Assembly (NCBI RefSeq): GCF_023169885.1
Contig: NZ_AP025516.1
Location: forward strand, 3,637,501 to 3,701,500
Source: Desulfofustis limnaeus
GTDB taxonomy: Bacteria > Desulfobacterota > Desulfobulbia > Desulfobulbales > Desulfocapsaceae
Length of the DNA stretch: 64,000 bases
Reading direction: 5' to 3'
The notes under the pieces were generated by a model. That model had not been told where the DNA came from. It saw only the letters and a program-made list of their open reading frames with translations, and made no database searches. Shown piece after piece: positions 17,439 to 27,300 of the stretch. Position numbers and translations under genes: made by a program. Within the stretch, counting starts at the first letter, position 1; each line of letters opens with the position of its first letter.

Positions 17439-18279
17439 GACGAGAAGCCTGATCATCGCCCTGATCGGCAGCTGGCTCGTGCTCTTCGGGGTCTTGCCCC
17501 TGCTGCTGCTCGTCGTCTCCAGTTTTCTCGGCCAGGATCCCGAAGCCTTCTTCGTGCTCCGCCTGTCACTGGACGCCTACCGCCAGTTGATCGATCCCGG
17601 CTATCTCGAGGTGCTGCTGCGCTCGGTTCGCCTGGCTCTGATCACCACCGCCTGTTGCCTGGTCATCGGCTATCCTTTCGCTTGGCTGACCGCCCGGCTC
17701 GATCGCCGTTCCCGCCTGCTGGTCCTGATCCTGCTGATGATCCCCTTCTGGACCAATTCGCTGGTGCGGACCTACGCCATCCGCATGGTCCTCGGCACCC
17801 AGGGACTGCTGAACACCCTGCTCCTGCAGACCGGCCTGATCGATCAGCCAATCAGGCTGCTCTATACCGACACCGCCGTGATTCTCGGGCTCTTCTACCT
17901 GATGCTGCCCTTCATGATCCTGCCGCTCTACGCCAACATGGAGAAATTCGACTATCGGCTCGTCGAGGCGGCGCGCGATCTCGGCGCCGGGTTTCTCGCC
18001 ACCTTCCGTCGTGTCGTCTGGCCGCTCACCTGGCCCGGAGTGCTGGCCGGCTGTATCATGGTTTTCGTGCCCACCATGGGTCTGTTCTACGTCGCCTCGC
18101 TTCTTGGCGGCGCCCGCCAGCTGCTGGTCGGCAATCTGATTCATCAGCAATTCCTCAATGCCCGCAACTGGCCACTCGGCTCTGCCACCAGCGTCGCGCT
18201 GATCATCATGATGACCCTGATGCTCGCCGCCTACGGATTGGTCCTGCGTAAGCTTGCGAAGAGGAGTCATGCCCCATGA
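17428..18279 (+). CDS. potB: Spermidine/putrescine ABC transporter permease PotB
   Basis: A 283-residue inner-membrane permease with about six transmembrane segments. The EAA loop that contacts PotA is visible as VEAARDLGAGFLATFRRVVWP (about residues 188-208, abbreviated here by its ends). A twin-Arg-like short basic N-terminus precedes the first segment. The start overlaps potA and the end overlaps potC by 4 nt (ATGA), so the operon is tightly coupled. Confidence 0.92.
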   Translation: MKSRTRSLIIALIGSWLVLFGVLPLLLLVVSSFLGQDPEAFFVLRLSLDAYRQLIDPGYLEVLLRSVRLALITTACCLVIGYPFAWLTARLDRRSRLLVLILLMIPFWTNSLVRTYAIRMVLGTQGLLNTLLLQTGLIDQPIRLLYTDTAVILGLFYLMLPFMILPLYANMEKFDYRLVEAARDLGAGFLATFRRVVWPLTWPGVLAGCIMVFVPTMGLFYVASLLGGARQLLVGNLIHQQFLNARNWPLGSATSVALIIMMTLMLAAYGLVLRKLAKRSHAP

Positions 18280-19049
18280 AAATCGTGCGCTGGCTCTACT
18301 TCTCCCTCATTTTCGCCTATCTCTATGTGCCGATCGCCATCCTGGTGGGCAACGCCTTCAACAGCAATCGCTACGGCCTAAGCTGGGACGGCTTCACCCT
18401 GCAGTGGTTCGTCGCCATGTGGAACAACCCCGGCCTGATGGAGGCCGCCAAACACTCGTTGGCCGTGGCCTTCTGCGCCGCCACCGTGGCCACCGTGATC
18501 GGCGCCCTGGCCGCCATCGGTTTCACCTTTTACCGGTTTACCGGGCGCCGTATGCTCCAGGGAACCCTGATGACGCTGATGATGGCACCGGATATCATCC
18601 TCGCCATCGCACTGCTGGTACTCTTCGTCATGCTCGGCGTCTCGCTCGGTTTCTGGTCGCTGCTGCTGGCCCATATCACCTTTTGTCTGCCCTTCACCAC
18701 CATGACCGTTTCCGCCCGGCTGCAGGGTTTCGACCCGTTTCTGCTGGATGCCGCCCGGGATCTGGGCGCCTCGGAGAGCCAGGTGATTCGCCGGGTCGTT
18801 CTGCCTTTGCTGAGCCCGGCCCTGATTGCCAGCTGGTTACTCTCCTTTACGCTGTCGCTCGATGATGTTATTGTCAGTTCGTTTCTTACCGGCCCGTCTT
18901 TCGACGTACTGCCGTTGAAAATTTTCTCGATGGTCAAGGTCGGGGTAAAACCAGAGGTCAACGCACTCTCGACCCTGATGGTTGCCCTGTCCCTGGTATT
19001 GGTCGTCATTAGTCAGCTTTTATTGAAGGAGAAAGAACATGCACGGTAA
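18276..19049 (+). CDS. potC: Spermidine/putrescine ABC transporter permease PotC
   Basis: A 257-residue permease, partner of PotB, with about six membrane segments. The EAA motif is DAARDLGASESQVIRRVVLP in the last third, and the LSLDDVIVSSFLTGP region typical of PotC follows. It starts at the ATGA overlap with potB and ends 11 nt into potD. Confidence 0.92.
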   Translation: MKIVRWLYFSLIFAYLYVPIAILVGNAFNSNRYGLSWDGFTLQWFVAMWNNPGLMEAAKHSLAVAFCAATVATVIGALAAIGFTFYRFTGRRMLQGTLMTLMMAPDIILAIALLVLFVMLGVSLGFWSLLLAHITFCLPFTTMTVSARLQGFDPFLLDAARDLGASESQVIRRVVLPLLSPALIASWLLSFTLSLDDVIVSSFLTGPSFDVLPLKIFSMVKVGVKPEVNALSTLMVALSLVLVVISQLLLKEKEHAR

Positions 19050-20082
19050 ACACCATCTGCTCTGGCGGTTCGCCATCCTGACCCTGTGCTTCGCCGTGCC
19101 CGCCGGAGCCGCTGAAAAAGTCTACGTCTACAACTGGACCGAATACATCCCGCAATCCGTTCTCGAACAATTCACCAAGGAAACGGGCATCGAGGTGGTC
19201 TACTCCACCTACGACAGCAACGAGACCATGTATGCCAAGCTGAAACTGGTCAGCGGCGACGGGTACGATCTGGCGGTACCGTCCACCTATTATGTCAACA
19301 AGATGGGCCGCGAAGGGATGCTGCTGCCGCTCGACCATACCCTGCTGCCCCAGATGCAGGACCTCGACCCGACCCTGCTCGATCGGCCCTTCGATCCGGA
19401 CAACACCTATTCCATCCCCTATATGTGGGGGTCCACCGGTATCGGGATCAACACCGCCGAGATCCCGGCCGATGCCATCACCTCCTGGGCCGATTTATGG
19501 AAACCGGAGTTCAAAGGCCGCCTGCTGCTCCAGGACGACATGCGAGAAGTCTTCCACATGGCTTTGACGATGAAAGGCTATTCGGCCAACACCCGTGACC
19601 AAAAAGAAATCGAGACCGCCTACCAGCTGCTGCGGGACCTGATGCCCAACGTCCTGCTCTTCAACAGTGATTCGCCCCGCCTGCCTTACCTGGCCGGCGA
19701 GGTCAGCATCGGCATGATCTGGAACGGTGAGGCCTGGATGGCGCAACAGGAGAACCCGTCCATCTCCTATGTGTACCCCCGAGAAGGGGCCGCCTTCTGG
19801 GTGGACAGCTTCGTTATCCCGAAGGGCGCGCGTAACGTCAAGAATGCCCACGCCTTTATCAACTTCATGTTACGGCCGGACGTGGCCAAGGCCTGTGTAG
19901 AGGAAAACGGCTATGCCACCCCGGTCCTCAGCGCCCTGCCCCTGCTCGACGAAGAGGTCCGCACCAGCCCGATCATTTTCCCCGACGCCCAGATCGTCAA
20001 CAATGGCGAGTTCCAGACCGATGTCGGTGAGGCCCTGCCGATCTATCAGCAATACTGGGAGAGGCTTCGCACCGGCCAGTAA
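19039..20082 (+). CDS. potD: Polyamine ABC transporter substrate-binding protein PotD
   Basis: A 347-residue periplasmic binding protein. Residues 1-24 are a signal peptide (basic start, hydrophobic core ILTLCFAVPAGA, cleavage near AGA-AEK). The mature protein begins KVYVYNWTEYIP, the hallmark of PotD/PotF. GGAGAAAGAAC before ATG 19039 is the ribosome-binding site inside the end of potC. The usual position of the gene, last in potABCD, supports spermidine/putrescine uptake. Specificity for other polyamines cannot be excluded. Confidence 0.93.
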   Translation: MHGKHHLLWRFAILTLCFAVPAGAAEKVYVYNWTEYIPQSVLEQFTKETGIEVVYSTYDSNETMYAKLKLVSGDGYDLAVPSTYYVNKMGREGMLLPLDHTLLPQMQDLDPTLLDRPFDPDNTYSIPYMWGSTGIGINTAEIPADAITSWADLWKPEFKGRLLLQDDMREVFHMALTMKGYSANTRDQKEIETAYQLLRDLMPNVLLFNSDSPRLPYLAGEVSIGMIWNGEAWMAQQENPSISYVYPREGAAFWVDSFVIPKGARNVKNAHAFINFMLRPDVAKACVEENGYATPVLSALPLLDEEVRTSPIIFPDAQIVNNGEFQTDVGEALPIYQQYWERLRTGQ

Positions 20083-20214
20083 GCCCGTGATGGGCACCCC
20101 GGCGGCGTCCGGGGAAGAATCCCTCTTCTCACCGGCCGCACGCGGGGCCTCATCCCACGTGCAGCCGGTGGTTCGACATCCATAACGAAACACCCTGTTC
20201 AATCAAAATAATCT

Positions 20215-20264
20215 TTGACAAACATCACCGATTATTATCTTATAGAACCGATCGAGCGCTCGGT
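20215..20264 (+). promoter_or_regulatory. Promoter with GAGCGCTC operator upstream of the acyl-CoA synthetase
   Basis: TTGACA (20215-20220) is followed by an AT-rich stretch with a -10-like TCTTAT at 20238 (17-nt spacing). The palindrome CGAGCGCTCG (20253-20262), extended as ACCGATCGAGCGCTCGGT, begins about 10 nt later. The arrangement equals that of the thiolase promoter and fits TetR-type repression of the synthetase and dehydrogenase genes. Confidence 0.6.
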
Positions 20265-20335
20265 AGTAGCCGGCTCGGAAGACTGTCCTGGTTATGGCCG
20301 CCAACTCATAGCAAACCTATTCGCGGGGAGGGATT

Positions 20336-22102
20336 ATGGGTATGAAGACACTCTACAAAGAGGTAATGGACCTGAACATGATGGAGGACAGCGACCGACA
20401 GGAGGCTGCCGCCAAAGCCTTTTTCGAAAAACTGAACAAAATGGCCCTACCCGAGTATTTCAACTGGGCCCAGGAGATTTTCGACGAACTCCATGTGCAG
20501 GAGCGCGGCGACAAACCGGCACTGATCTGGACCGACATCCACAGCAAGCAGGTGCGACAGTTCACCTATAAGGAATTTGCCGCCAACGGCAATCGCTGTC
20601 TCAATCGACTGCGCCAAGCCGGTGTCGATAGAGGAGACAACCTCTACATGATGGTGCCGATCGTCCCCGAGACCTGGTTTTCCACCTACGCCTGCGTCAA
20701 AGGCGGCGTCGTCAACGTGCCGACGGCCACCACCATGACCCTGCGAGAAATGGAATTCCGTTTTCGCACCTATCCACCCAATGCGGTGATCGCTGCCGAG
20801 ACCTTTACCGACATGATCGATGAGGCGCTCAAACTCACCGGTTCGCAGGCGAAGATCAAGATCGTGCTGGGCAGCAAGCCGGGCTGGGTCAGCTACGAGG
20901 ACCTCGCTTCGGCATCGCCCGAAGCGGTCGGGGCCAAGACCAAGTCAAACGATCTGCTGTTCTGTTTCTTCACCTCCGGGACCACCGGCCTGCCGAAACG
21001 GGTCGGCCACACCGCCGTTTCCTATCCGGTCGGCCACCTGTCCACGGCGGTCATGGCCGGTATCCGCCCTGATGATGTCCATCACAACCTGAGCGCACCG
21101 GGGTGGGCGAAGTGGGCCTGGAGTTCATTCTTCGCCCCACTCAACGTCGGCGCCACCGGCACCGGATTTTCCTTCACCGCCCTGGATGGCATGGCCTACA
21201 TGGAGGCCCTGACCAAACACAAGGTTTCGGTCTTCTGCGCCCCGCCCACGGCGTGGCGTGCCTTCATCAACCTCGACACCTCGGGATTCGATTTCTCCCA
21301 TCTGCGCCAGTCCATCGGCGCCGGCGAACCGCTCAACCCGGAAGTCATCTCCAAATGGCAAAAGATGACCGGTACCGAAATCAGGGATTTCTACGGTCAG
21401 ACCGAGTCAACGGCGATGATCGGCAACGCCCCGTGGATGGTCGGCAAGATGCGCAAAGGCTCGTTTGGCCACCCGTCGTTCATGTACGACGTCGCCCTGG
21501 TCGACGACAGCGGCAAGGAGATCACCACCTCCGACGAGCCGGGCCATATCGTCGTCCGACTCGATCGCTGGCGAGCCATCGGGTTGTTCACCGAATACAT
21601 CGGTAACCCGGAGAAGATGGCCGGAGTCTTTATCGACAACTACTACTATACCGGTGACCGGGCCAGCATCGATCAGGACGGCTACTGGTGGTTCGTCGGC
21701 CGCAGCGACGATGTGATCAAATCCTCGGATTATCGGGTCGGTCCTTTCGAGGTGGAAAGCGCCCTGATGGAGCATCCGGCCGTGGCCGAGACCGCCGTGG
21801 TCGGCGTTCCCGACGAGAAACGCCACCAGCTGGTCAAGGCCTTCGTCATCCTCAAACAGGGACAACAACCGTCTCGGGAACTGGCCCTGGACATGTTCCA
21901 ACACACCATCAACATCCTGGCCAAGTTCAAGATCCCGCGCATCATCGAGTTCGTCACCGAGGTACCGAAGACGCTCAGCGGTAAAATCCGCCGGGTGGAA
22001 CTGCGGGAACGGGAGGTGGAGCGCCAGAAGCAGCAGGGCGCGCAACCGGCGCAGGAGCATTTCTACTGGGATTTCCCCGAACTGTCATCGAAGAAGGATT
22101 AA
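20336..22102 (+). CDS. AMP-forming acyl-CoA synthetase (medium-chain / ACSM-like)
   Basis: A 588-residue adenylate-forming ligase converting a carboxylic acid, ATP and CoA to acyl-CoA. The P-loop FFTSGTTGLPKRVGH, the A5 motif FYGQTEST and the hinge/A8 region SDDVIKSSDYRVGPFE are intact. The catalytic C-terminal lysine is K550 in PKTLSGKIRR, a sequence that matches the classic regulatory acetylation motif. A GGGAGGG sequence lies 3 nt before ATG 20336. The sequence resembles medium-chain or benzoate-type ligases (MMVPIVPETWF), but chain length cannot be read from it. It is the first gene after an operator-bearing promoter. Confidence 0.92.
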   Translation: MGMKTLYKEVMDLNMMEDSDRQEAAAKAFFEKLNKMALPEYFNWAQEIFDELHVQERGDKPALIWTDIHSKQVRQFTYKEFAANGNRCLNRLRQAGVDRGDNLYMMVPIVPETWFSTYACVKGGVVNVPTATTMTLREMEFRFRTYPPNAVIAAETFTDMIDEALKLTGSQAKIKIVLGSKPGWVSYEDLASASPEAVGAKTKSNDLLFCFFTSGTTGLPKRVGHTAVSYPVGHLSTAVMAGIRPDDVHHNLSAPGWAKWAWSSFFAPLNVGATGTGFSFTALDGMAYMEALTKHKVSVFCAPPTAWRAFINLDTSGFDFSHLRQSIGAGEPLNPEVISKWQKMTGTEIRDFYGQTESTAMIGNAPWMVGKMRKGSFGHPSFMYDVALVDDSGKEITTSDEPGHIVVRLDRWRAIGLFTEYIGNPEKMAGVFIDNYYYTGDRASIDQDGYWWFVGRSDDVIKSSDYRVGPFEVESALMEHPAVAETAVVGVPDEKRHQLVKAFVILKQGQQPSRELALDMFQHTINILAKFKIPRIIEFVTEVPKTLSGKIRRVELREREVERQKQQGAQPAQEHFYWDFPELSSKKD

Positions 22103-22108
22103 TGGCCC

Positions 22109-22149
22109 GCAGGGCGGCCGGACCAACCAGGTGGTTCCGGCCGCCCTGC
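22109..22149 (+). terminator. Rho-independent terminator after the acyl-CoA synthetase
   Basis: A perfect 14-bp stem (GCAGGGCGGCCGGA at 22109-22122 with its complement at 22136-22149) with a 13-nt loop is followed by TTT. It begins 6 nt after the synthetase stop. Confidence 0.8.
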
Positions 22150-22184
22150 TTTAACAAGAGAGTAAGTTTTTCCGGAGCGCATGA

Positions 22185-23333
22185 ATGATTTTTGAACTGA
22201 CCGAAGAACAGCGATTGATTCGCGATACGGTGCGCGATTTCGCCGTCGAAGAAATCGCCCCGACGGCTACGATTCGTGACGAAGAGGAACGGTTCGATCG
22301 AGCCCTGATGTTCGACAAGCTCGCCGAGCTGGGACTGACCGGCATCATCTTTCCTGAGGAATATAGCGGCGGCGGAGCGGATTACCTGAGCTACGCCATC
22401 GCCGTCGAGGAATTGTCACGGGTCTGCGCGTCAACCGGAGTCACCCTGTCGGCTCACATCTCGCTGTGCGCCAACCCCATCTTTCTGTTCGGCACCGAAG
22501 AACAGAAGCAACGCTTTCTGGCCCCGTTGGCCAGCGGCGAAAAGCTCGGTGCTTTCGGCCTGACCGAGCCCGCCGCCGGCTCCGATGCCGGCAGTACCCG
22601 GACCACCGCAGTGCGTCAAGGCGACGGCTGGCTGCTCAACGGCACCAAGATCTTCATCACCAATGCCGGCGATGCGGAAACCTACGTGGTCCTGGCCCGG
22701 ACCGACAAAGAAGCGAAGAAACACCATGGGATCAGTGCCTTTATCGTTGAAAAAGGCACCCCCGGTTTCACCTTCGGCAAAAAAGAGCGCAAGATGGGTA
22801 TCCGTTCGTCACCCACCATGGAGTTGGTCTTCGACAATTGCCTGATCCCTGAGGACCAACTGCTGGGCAGCGAGGGAGAAGGGTTCCGGGTGGCCATGAA
22901 GACCCTGGACGGCGGTCGGATCGGTATTGCCGCCCAGGCCCTAGGCATCGCGCAGGGTGCGCTCGACCAAGCAGTCGCTTACGCCCGGGAACGGATGCAG
23001 TTCGGCAGCCCCATCGGAAGCTTTCAGGGAGTCCAGTTCCAACTGGCCGACATGGCCACCCAGACCGAAGCGGCACGGTTGCTCGTCTATCAGGCAGCCT
23101 ATCGGGCTGGAGCCGGCCAATCCTATTCCCAGGCGTCGGCCATGGCCAAACTGATGGCCAGTGAAACGGCGATGAAAGTCACGACCCAGGCTGTCCAGAT
23201 CTTCGGCGGCTATGGATATACCCGGGAATTCCCGGTGGAACGGATGATGCGTGATGCCAAAATCACCGAAATCTACGAGGGCACCAGTGAAATCCAGCGA
23301 CTGGTCATCGGCAACACCCTGATCCGCGGCTAG
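22185..23333 (+). CDS. Acyl-CoA dehydrogenase
   Basis: A 382-residue FAD-dependent dehydrogenase, paralogous to the one at 9890-11047. [27 protein letters not shown] and the catalytic Glu365 in IYEGTSEIQ identify a short/branched-chain acyl-CoA dehydrogenase. The start is ATG 22185 after GGAGC. It lies between a terminator and the TetR gene. Two dehydrogenases in one locus suggest different chain lengths or branching. Next to IcmF, an isobutyryl- or 2-methylbutyryl-CoA substrate is possible, but that is inference. Confidence 0.94.
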   Translation: MIFELTEEQRLIRDTVRDFAVEEIAPTATIRDEEERFDRALMFDKLAELGLTGIIFPEEYSGGGADYLSYAIAVEELSRVCASTGVTLSAHISLCANPIFLFGTEEQKQRFLAPLASGEKLGAFGLTEPAAGSDAGSTRTTAVRQGDGWLLNGTKIFITNAGDAETYVVLARTDKEAKKHHGISAFIVEKGTPGFTFGKKERKMGIRSSPTMELVFDNCLIPEDQLLGSEGEGFRVAMKTLDGGRIGIAAQALGIAQGALDQAVAYARERMQFGSPIGSFQGVQFQLADMATQTEAARLLVYQAAYRAGAGQSYSQASAMAKLMASETAMKVTTQAVQIFGGYGYTREFPVERMMRDAKITEIYEGTSEIQRLVIGNTLIRG

Positions 23334-23507
23334 CCGTATGACCGCTGTCCGCTCCTGCGAACTACCGGAGCTTCGGCCTCTACACCGTGGCATGGCGACG
23401 GATTTTACTTTTGTTCTGCAACTAATTTGACTAGGTTGATCGATAGTTGACTCAGCCCCGCTACCAGGGAACGTTCCAACTCATCCATTCAGCAAGAGAC
23501 GCTATCG

Positions 23508-24149
23508 ATGCTCAACACGGACATTAAAGAAGTCGCCACTCAGATCAAAAACAAGGAACTGGTCAAGGAGCGCCGGCGCCAGATCGTCGACGCCGCCGTA
23601 CCGCTCTTTATCGAACGCGGTTACCACAAGACGACGACCCGGGCTCTGGCCCAGGCCACCGGCTTGTCGATCGGCTCGATGTACGAATACATCTCCACCA
23701 AGGACGATGTCCTCTACCTGGTCTGCATCGCCATTCACGCTGAGGTCGAGGAAGCGGTCAAACAGGCCCTGGGTCGAGAACTGGTGGGCAAAGCGGCTCT
23801 GGCCGAAGTGATCCGCGAGTATTTCCTGGTCTGCAACCGGATGAGCGATCACATCCTGCTCATGTATCAGGCCACCCACTTTCTGCCGCCCAAATGGCAG
23901 AAGAAAGTGCTGGAGGCGGAATTACGGATCACCGATATCTTCATCAAGGCCATGCGGAAGCTGAAAAGCAAGGGAATGCTTCCGGAACTGCGCGACGACA
24001 CCATCAACCTGATGGGCCATAACATCTCCGTGCTGGGGCATACCTGGTCCTTCCGGCGGTGGTATTTCGCCAAAAACTTTACCATCGAGCAGTATATTGA
24101 ACAGCAGACCGATTTCATCATGAGGTTCCTGGTCGAGAACCCGGACTGA
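23508..24149 (+). CDS. TetR/AcrR family transcriptional regulator (possible FadR-like)
   Basis: A 213-residue repressor. The helix-turn-helix covers about residues 22-68 (RRQIVDAAVPLFIERGYHKT, then TTRALAQATGLSIGSMYEYI). The rest is an alpha-helical ligand-binding domain resembling acyl-CoA-responsive TetR proteins. It stands among fatty-acid genes, 174 nt after the dehydrogenase and with its own hairpin terminator, so it is the prime candidate for binding the GAGCGCTC palindromes of the window. Its own upstream region has repeated TTGACT/TTGATC elements (23427-23453) but no GAGCGCTC, so autoregulation is uncertain. Confidence 0.9.
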   Translation: MLNTDIKEVATQIKNKELVKERRRQIVDAAVPLFIERGYHKTTTRALAQATGLSIGSMYEYISTKDDVLYLVCIAIHAEVEEAVKQALGRELVGKAALAEVIREYFLVCNRMSDHILLMYQATHFLPPKWQKKVLEAELRITDIFIKAMRKLKSKGMLPELRDDTINLMGHNISVLGHTWSFRRWYFAKNFTIEQYIEQQTDFIMRFLVENPD

Positions 24150-24188
24150 AAACGCCGCCCCCTTTCCCCGATAGCCTTTCACCCTTTG

Positions 24189-24227
24189 GGAAAGATCGGC
24201 CGCATCGTCCTTTCGGCCGATCTTTCC
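24189..24227 (+). terminator. Hairpin terminator after the TetR gene
   Basis: A perfect 14-bp inverted repeat (GGAAAGATCGGCCG at 24189-24202 with 24214-24227) and an 11-nt loop lie 39 nt after the TetR stop. There is only a weak T-run, so termination may be partial. Confidence 0.65.
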
Positions 24228-24319
24228 TGATGCCTCTTCGCCTGCCGATAGAGCCGAAAACACGGTTTCTGCACCGAACAGTGGATGCCTGAGAGAGAAC
24301 CAGTCGTCACAAAGGGAAC

Positions 24320-27300
24320 ATGACTATGAACGCACCGATAACCGTCTACAAACCTCACCATCATGTGCGGGTGATCACCGCCACCTCCTTGTTTGACGGC
24401 CATGATGCCTCCACCAACATCATGCGCCGCATTCTGCAGGATTCCGGCGTCGAGGTGATTCATCTGGCCCACAACCGATCGGTCCAGGAGCTGGTGGATA
24501 CGGCGATCGACGAGGATGCGCAGGGCATCGCCATGTCCAGCTACCAGGGCGGCCATATGGAATCATTCACCTATATGATCGACCTGCTTCGGCAGCATGA
24601 CGCCTCGCACATCAAGGTGTTCGGCGGCGGCGGCGGCGTCATTGTCGCCGATGAGATCAAGGAACTCGAGGCCTACGGCGTCACCAAGATCTATTCGCCG
24701 GAAGACGGCGCCACCATGGGCTTGCAGGGAATGGCCAACCACATGATCGAGCTGATGGATTTCTCCACCCTCAGCTACCACTCCCTTGATCCAGAGCTAC
24801 TGCGCCGCGACAACAAGCGGATGATCGCCGCCTACATCACCGCCCTGCAGCAGGCCAAAGCCGACGCTCCGGACCGCCTGGGGCAGCTCCTCGGCCAGAT
24901 CCGACCGCTGGCCGAGCAACATCGGCCACCGGTGGTCGGCATCACCGGTACCGGCGGCGCCGGCAAATCCTCGTTGACCGACGAGATCATCGTCCGATTC
25001 CTGCACGACATGCCCGAGATCAGGATCGGCGTCATCTGCTGCGACCCGTCGCGCCGCAAGACCGGCGGCGCGCTGCTCGGTGACCGCATCCGGATGAATG
25101 CCATTGCCCAGTCCGACCGGGTCTATATGCGCAGCCTGGCCACGCGGGATTCCGCCCATGAGGTCTCCGAGGCGTTGCCCGAGGCCATCCTGGCGGTCCA
25201 GGCCGCCGGTTTCGACCTGGTCATTGCCGAAACCGCCGGAATCGGCCAAGGCGACTCCCGTATTATCGATCTGGCCGATCTGTCCATCTACGTGATGACC
25301 AGCGATTACGGGGCGCCATCCCAGCTGGAAAAGATCGACATGCTCGATTACGCCGACATCATCGTCGTCAACAAATTCGAAAAGAAAGGCAGCGACGACG
25401 CCATCCGCGATATCCGCAAGCAGGTCCAGCGCAACCGCAAGGCCTGGACGTCCCGGCCGGAAGAGTTCCCGGTATACGGCACCATCGCCTCGAAATTCAA
25501 CGATGACGGGGTAACTGCCTTGTACCACGGCATCATCGAGCAGCTGCAGAGCAAAACCGGTTGCACGCTGAGACCGTCGCTGCCCAAGCCAGCCGGAAAA
25601 GTCTCTTCTTCCAAGACCATCGTCATCCCGCCAGAGCGTTTACGCTATCTGGCCGAGATCGCCGACCGTGTCCGCACCTATCATCGCCGCACCGAAGAGC
25701 AGGCGGCGGCGGTGCGACGGGTCCATCACCTGCGTGGCAGCCTCGCGTTGCTCTCCAGCGATGAAACGGCCGCGGCAGCCCGGGAACAGCTGCAGCGGGC
25801 CATCGAGACCTACGGCAGCCACGTGGACAAACAGACCGAGGAAACGCTCACAACCTGGGCTGATATCAAGCAGGCCTATAGCGGCGACGAACTGGTGTAT
25901 ACGGTCAGGGGCCGAGAAGTTCGGGTGCCGCTGTACACCACGTCGCTGTGCCACTCACGCATCCCGAAGATTTCGTTGCCCCGCTTCCAGGATCCGGGAG
26001 ACCTCTACACCTGGCTGCGCCATGAGCACCTTCCCGGCTATTTTCCCTATACCGGCGGTGTCTTCCCGCTCAAGCGGACCGCCGAGGATCCCACCAGGAT
26101 GTTTGCCGGCGAGGGCGGACCGGCCCAGACCAACCGACGGTTCAAGCTCCTGTCGGAAAATTACGCGGCCAAACGGCTCTCCACCGCCTTCGACTCGGTC
26201 ACGCTGTACGGCTGGGATCCGGCCGAGCGCCCCGACATCTACGGCAAGATCGGCAACTCCGGAGTTAGCGTCTGCACGCTCGACGATGTCAAGCTGCTCT
26301 ATGACGGGTTCGATCTGTGCAGCTCGACCACCTCCGTATCGATGACCATCAACGGGCCGGCACCGATCATCCTGGCCATGTTCATGAACACCGCCATCGA
26401 CCAACAGATCGACGCCTTCCGCCAGCGCCAGGGTCGCGAACCAAGCGACGGGGAGCGGGCCGAGATTCGTCAAACCGTCCTGCAAAACGTCCGCGGCACG
26501 GTGCAAGCCGATATTCTCAAGGAGGACCAAGGGCAGAATACCTGCATCTTCTCCATCGAGTTCGCCCTGAAAATGATGGGCGACATTCAGGAATATTTTA
26601 TCGCCAACCAGGTGCGTAATTTCTATTCGGTCTCGGTCTCCGGCTACCATATCGCCGAGGCCGGCGCCAACCCCATCACCCAATTGGCCCTGACCCTGGC
26701 CAACGGCTTCACCTATGTGGAATACTACCTGGCCCGAGGCATGCACATCGACCAGATTGCCCCGAATCTGTCGTTCTTCTTCTCCAACGGCATGGACCCT
26801 GAATACACGGTGATTGGCCGGGTGGCCCGACGTATCTGGGCGGTGGCCATGCGTGAAAAATACGGGGCGAACACCACCTCGCAGCGGCTCAAGTACCATA
26901 TTCAGACCTCGGGACGATCACTGCACAGTCAGGAGATCCAGTTCAACGACATCCGCACCACGCTGCAGGCACTCTGCGCCATCTACGATAACTGCAACAG
27001 CCTGCACACCAATGCCTACGACGAGGCGATCACCACCCCGAGCCAGGAATCGGTGCGACGGGCCCTGGCCATTCAGCTGATCATCAACCGCGAATGGGGG
27101 CTGGCCAAGAACGAGAATATGAATCAAGGGAGCTTCATCGTCGAGGACCTCACCGATCTGGTGGAGGCCGCGGTACTGAGTGAATTCGACCGGATCACCG
27201 AGCGCGGCGGCGTCCTCGGGGCCATGGAGACCGGCTATCAGCGCAGCCGCATCCAGGAAGAATCCATGTATTACGAACGGCTCAAACATTCCGGCGAATA

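Noticed and set aside
20097-20114. Short CCCCGG/CCGGGG stem after potD
   Set aside because: Only 6 bp with no T-tract, too weak to call a terminator.
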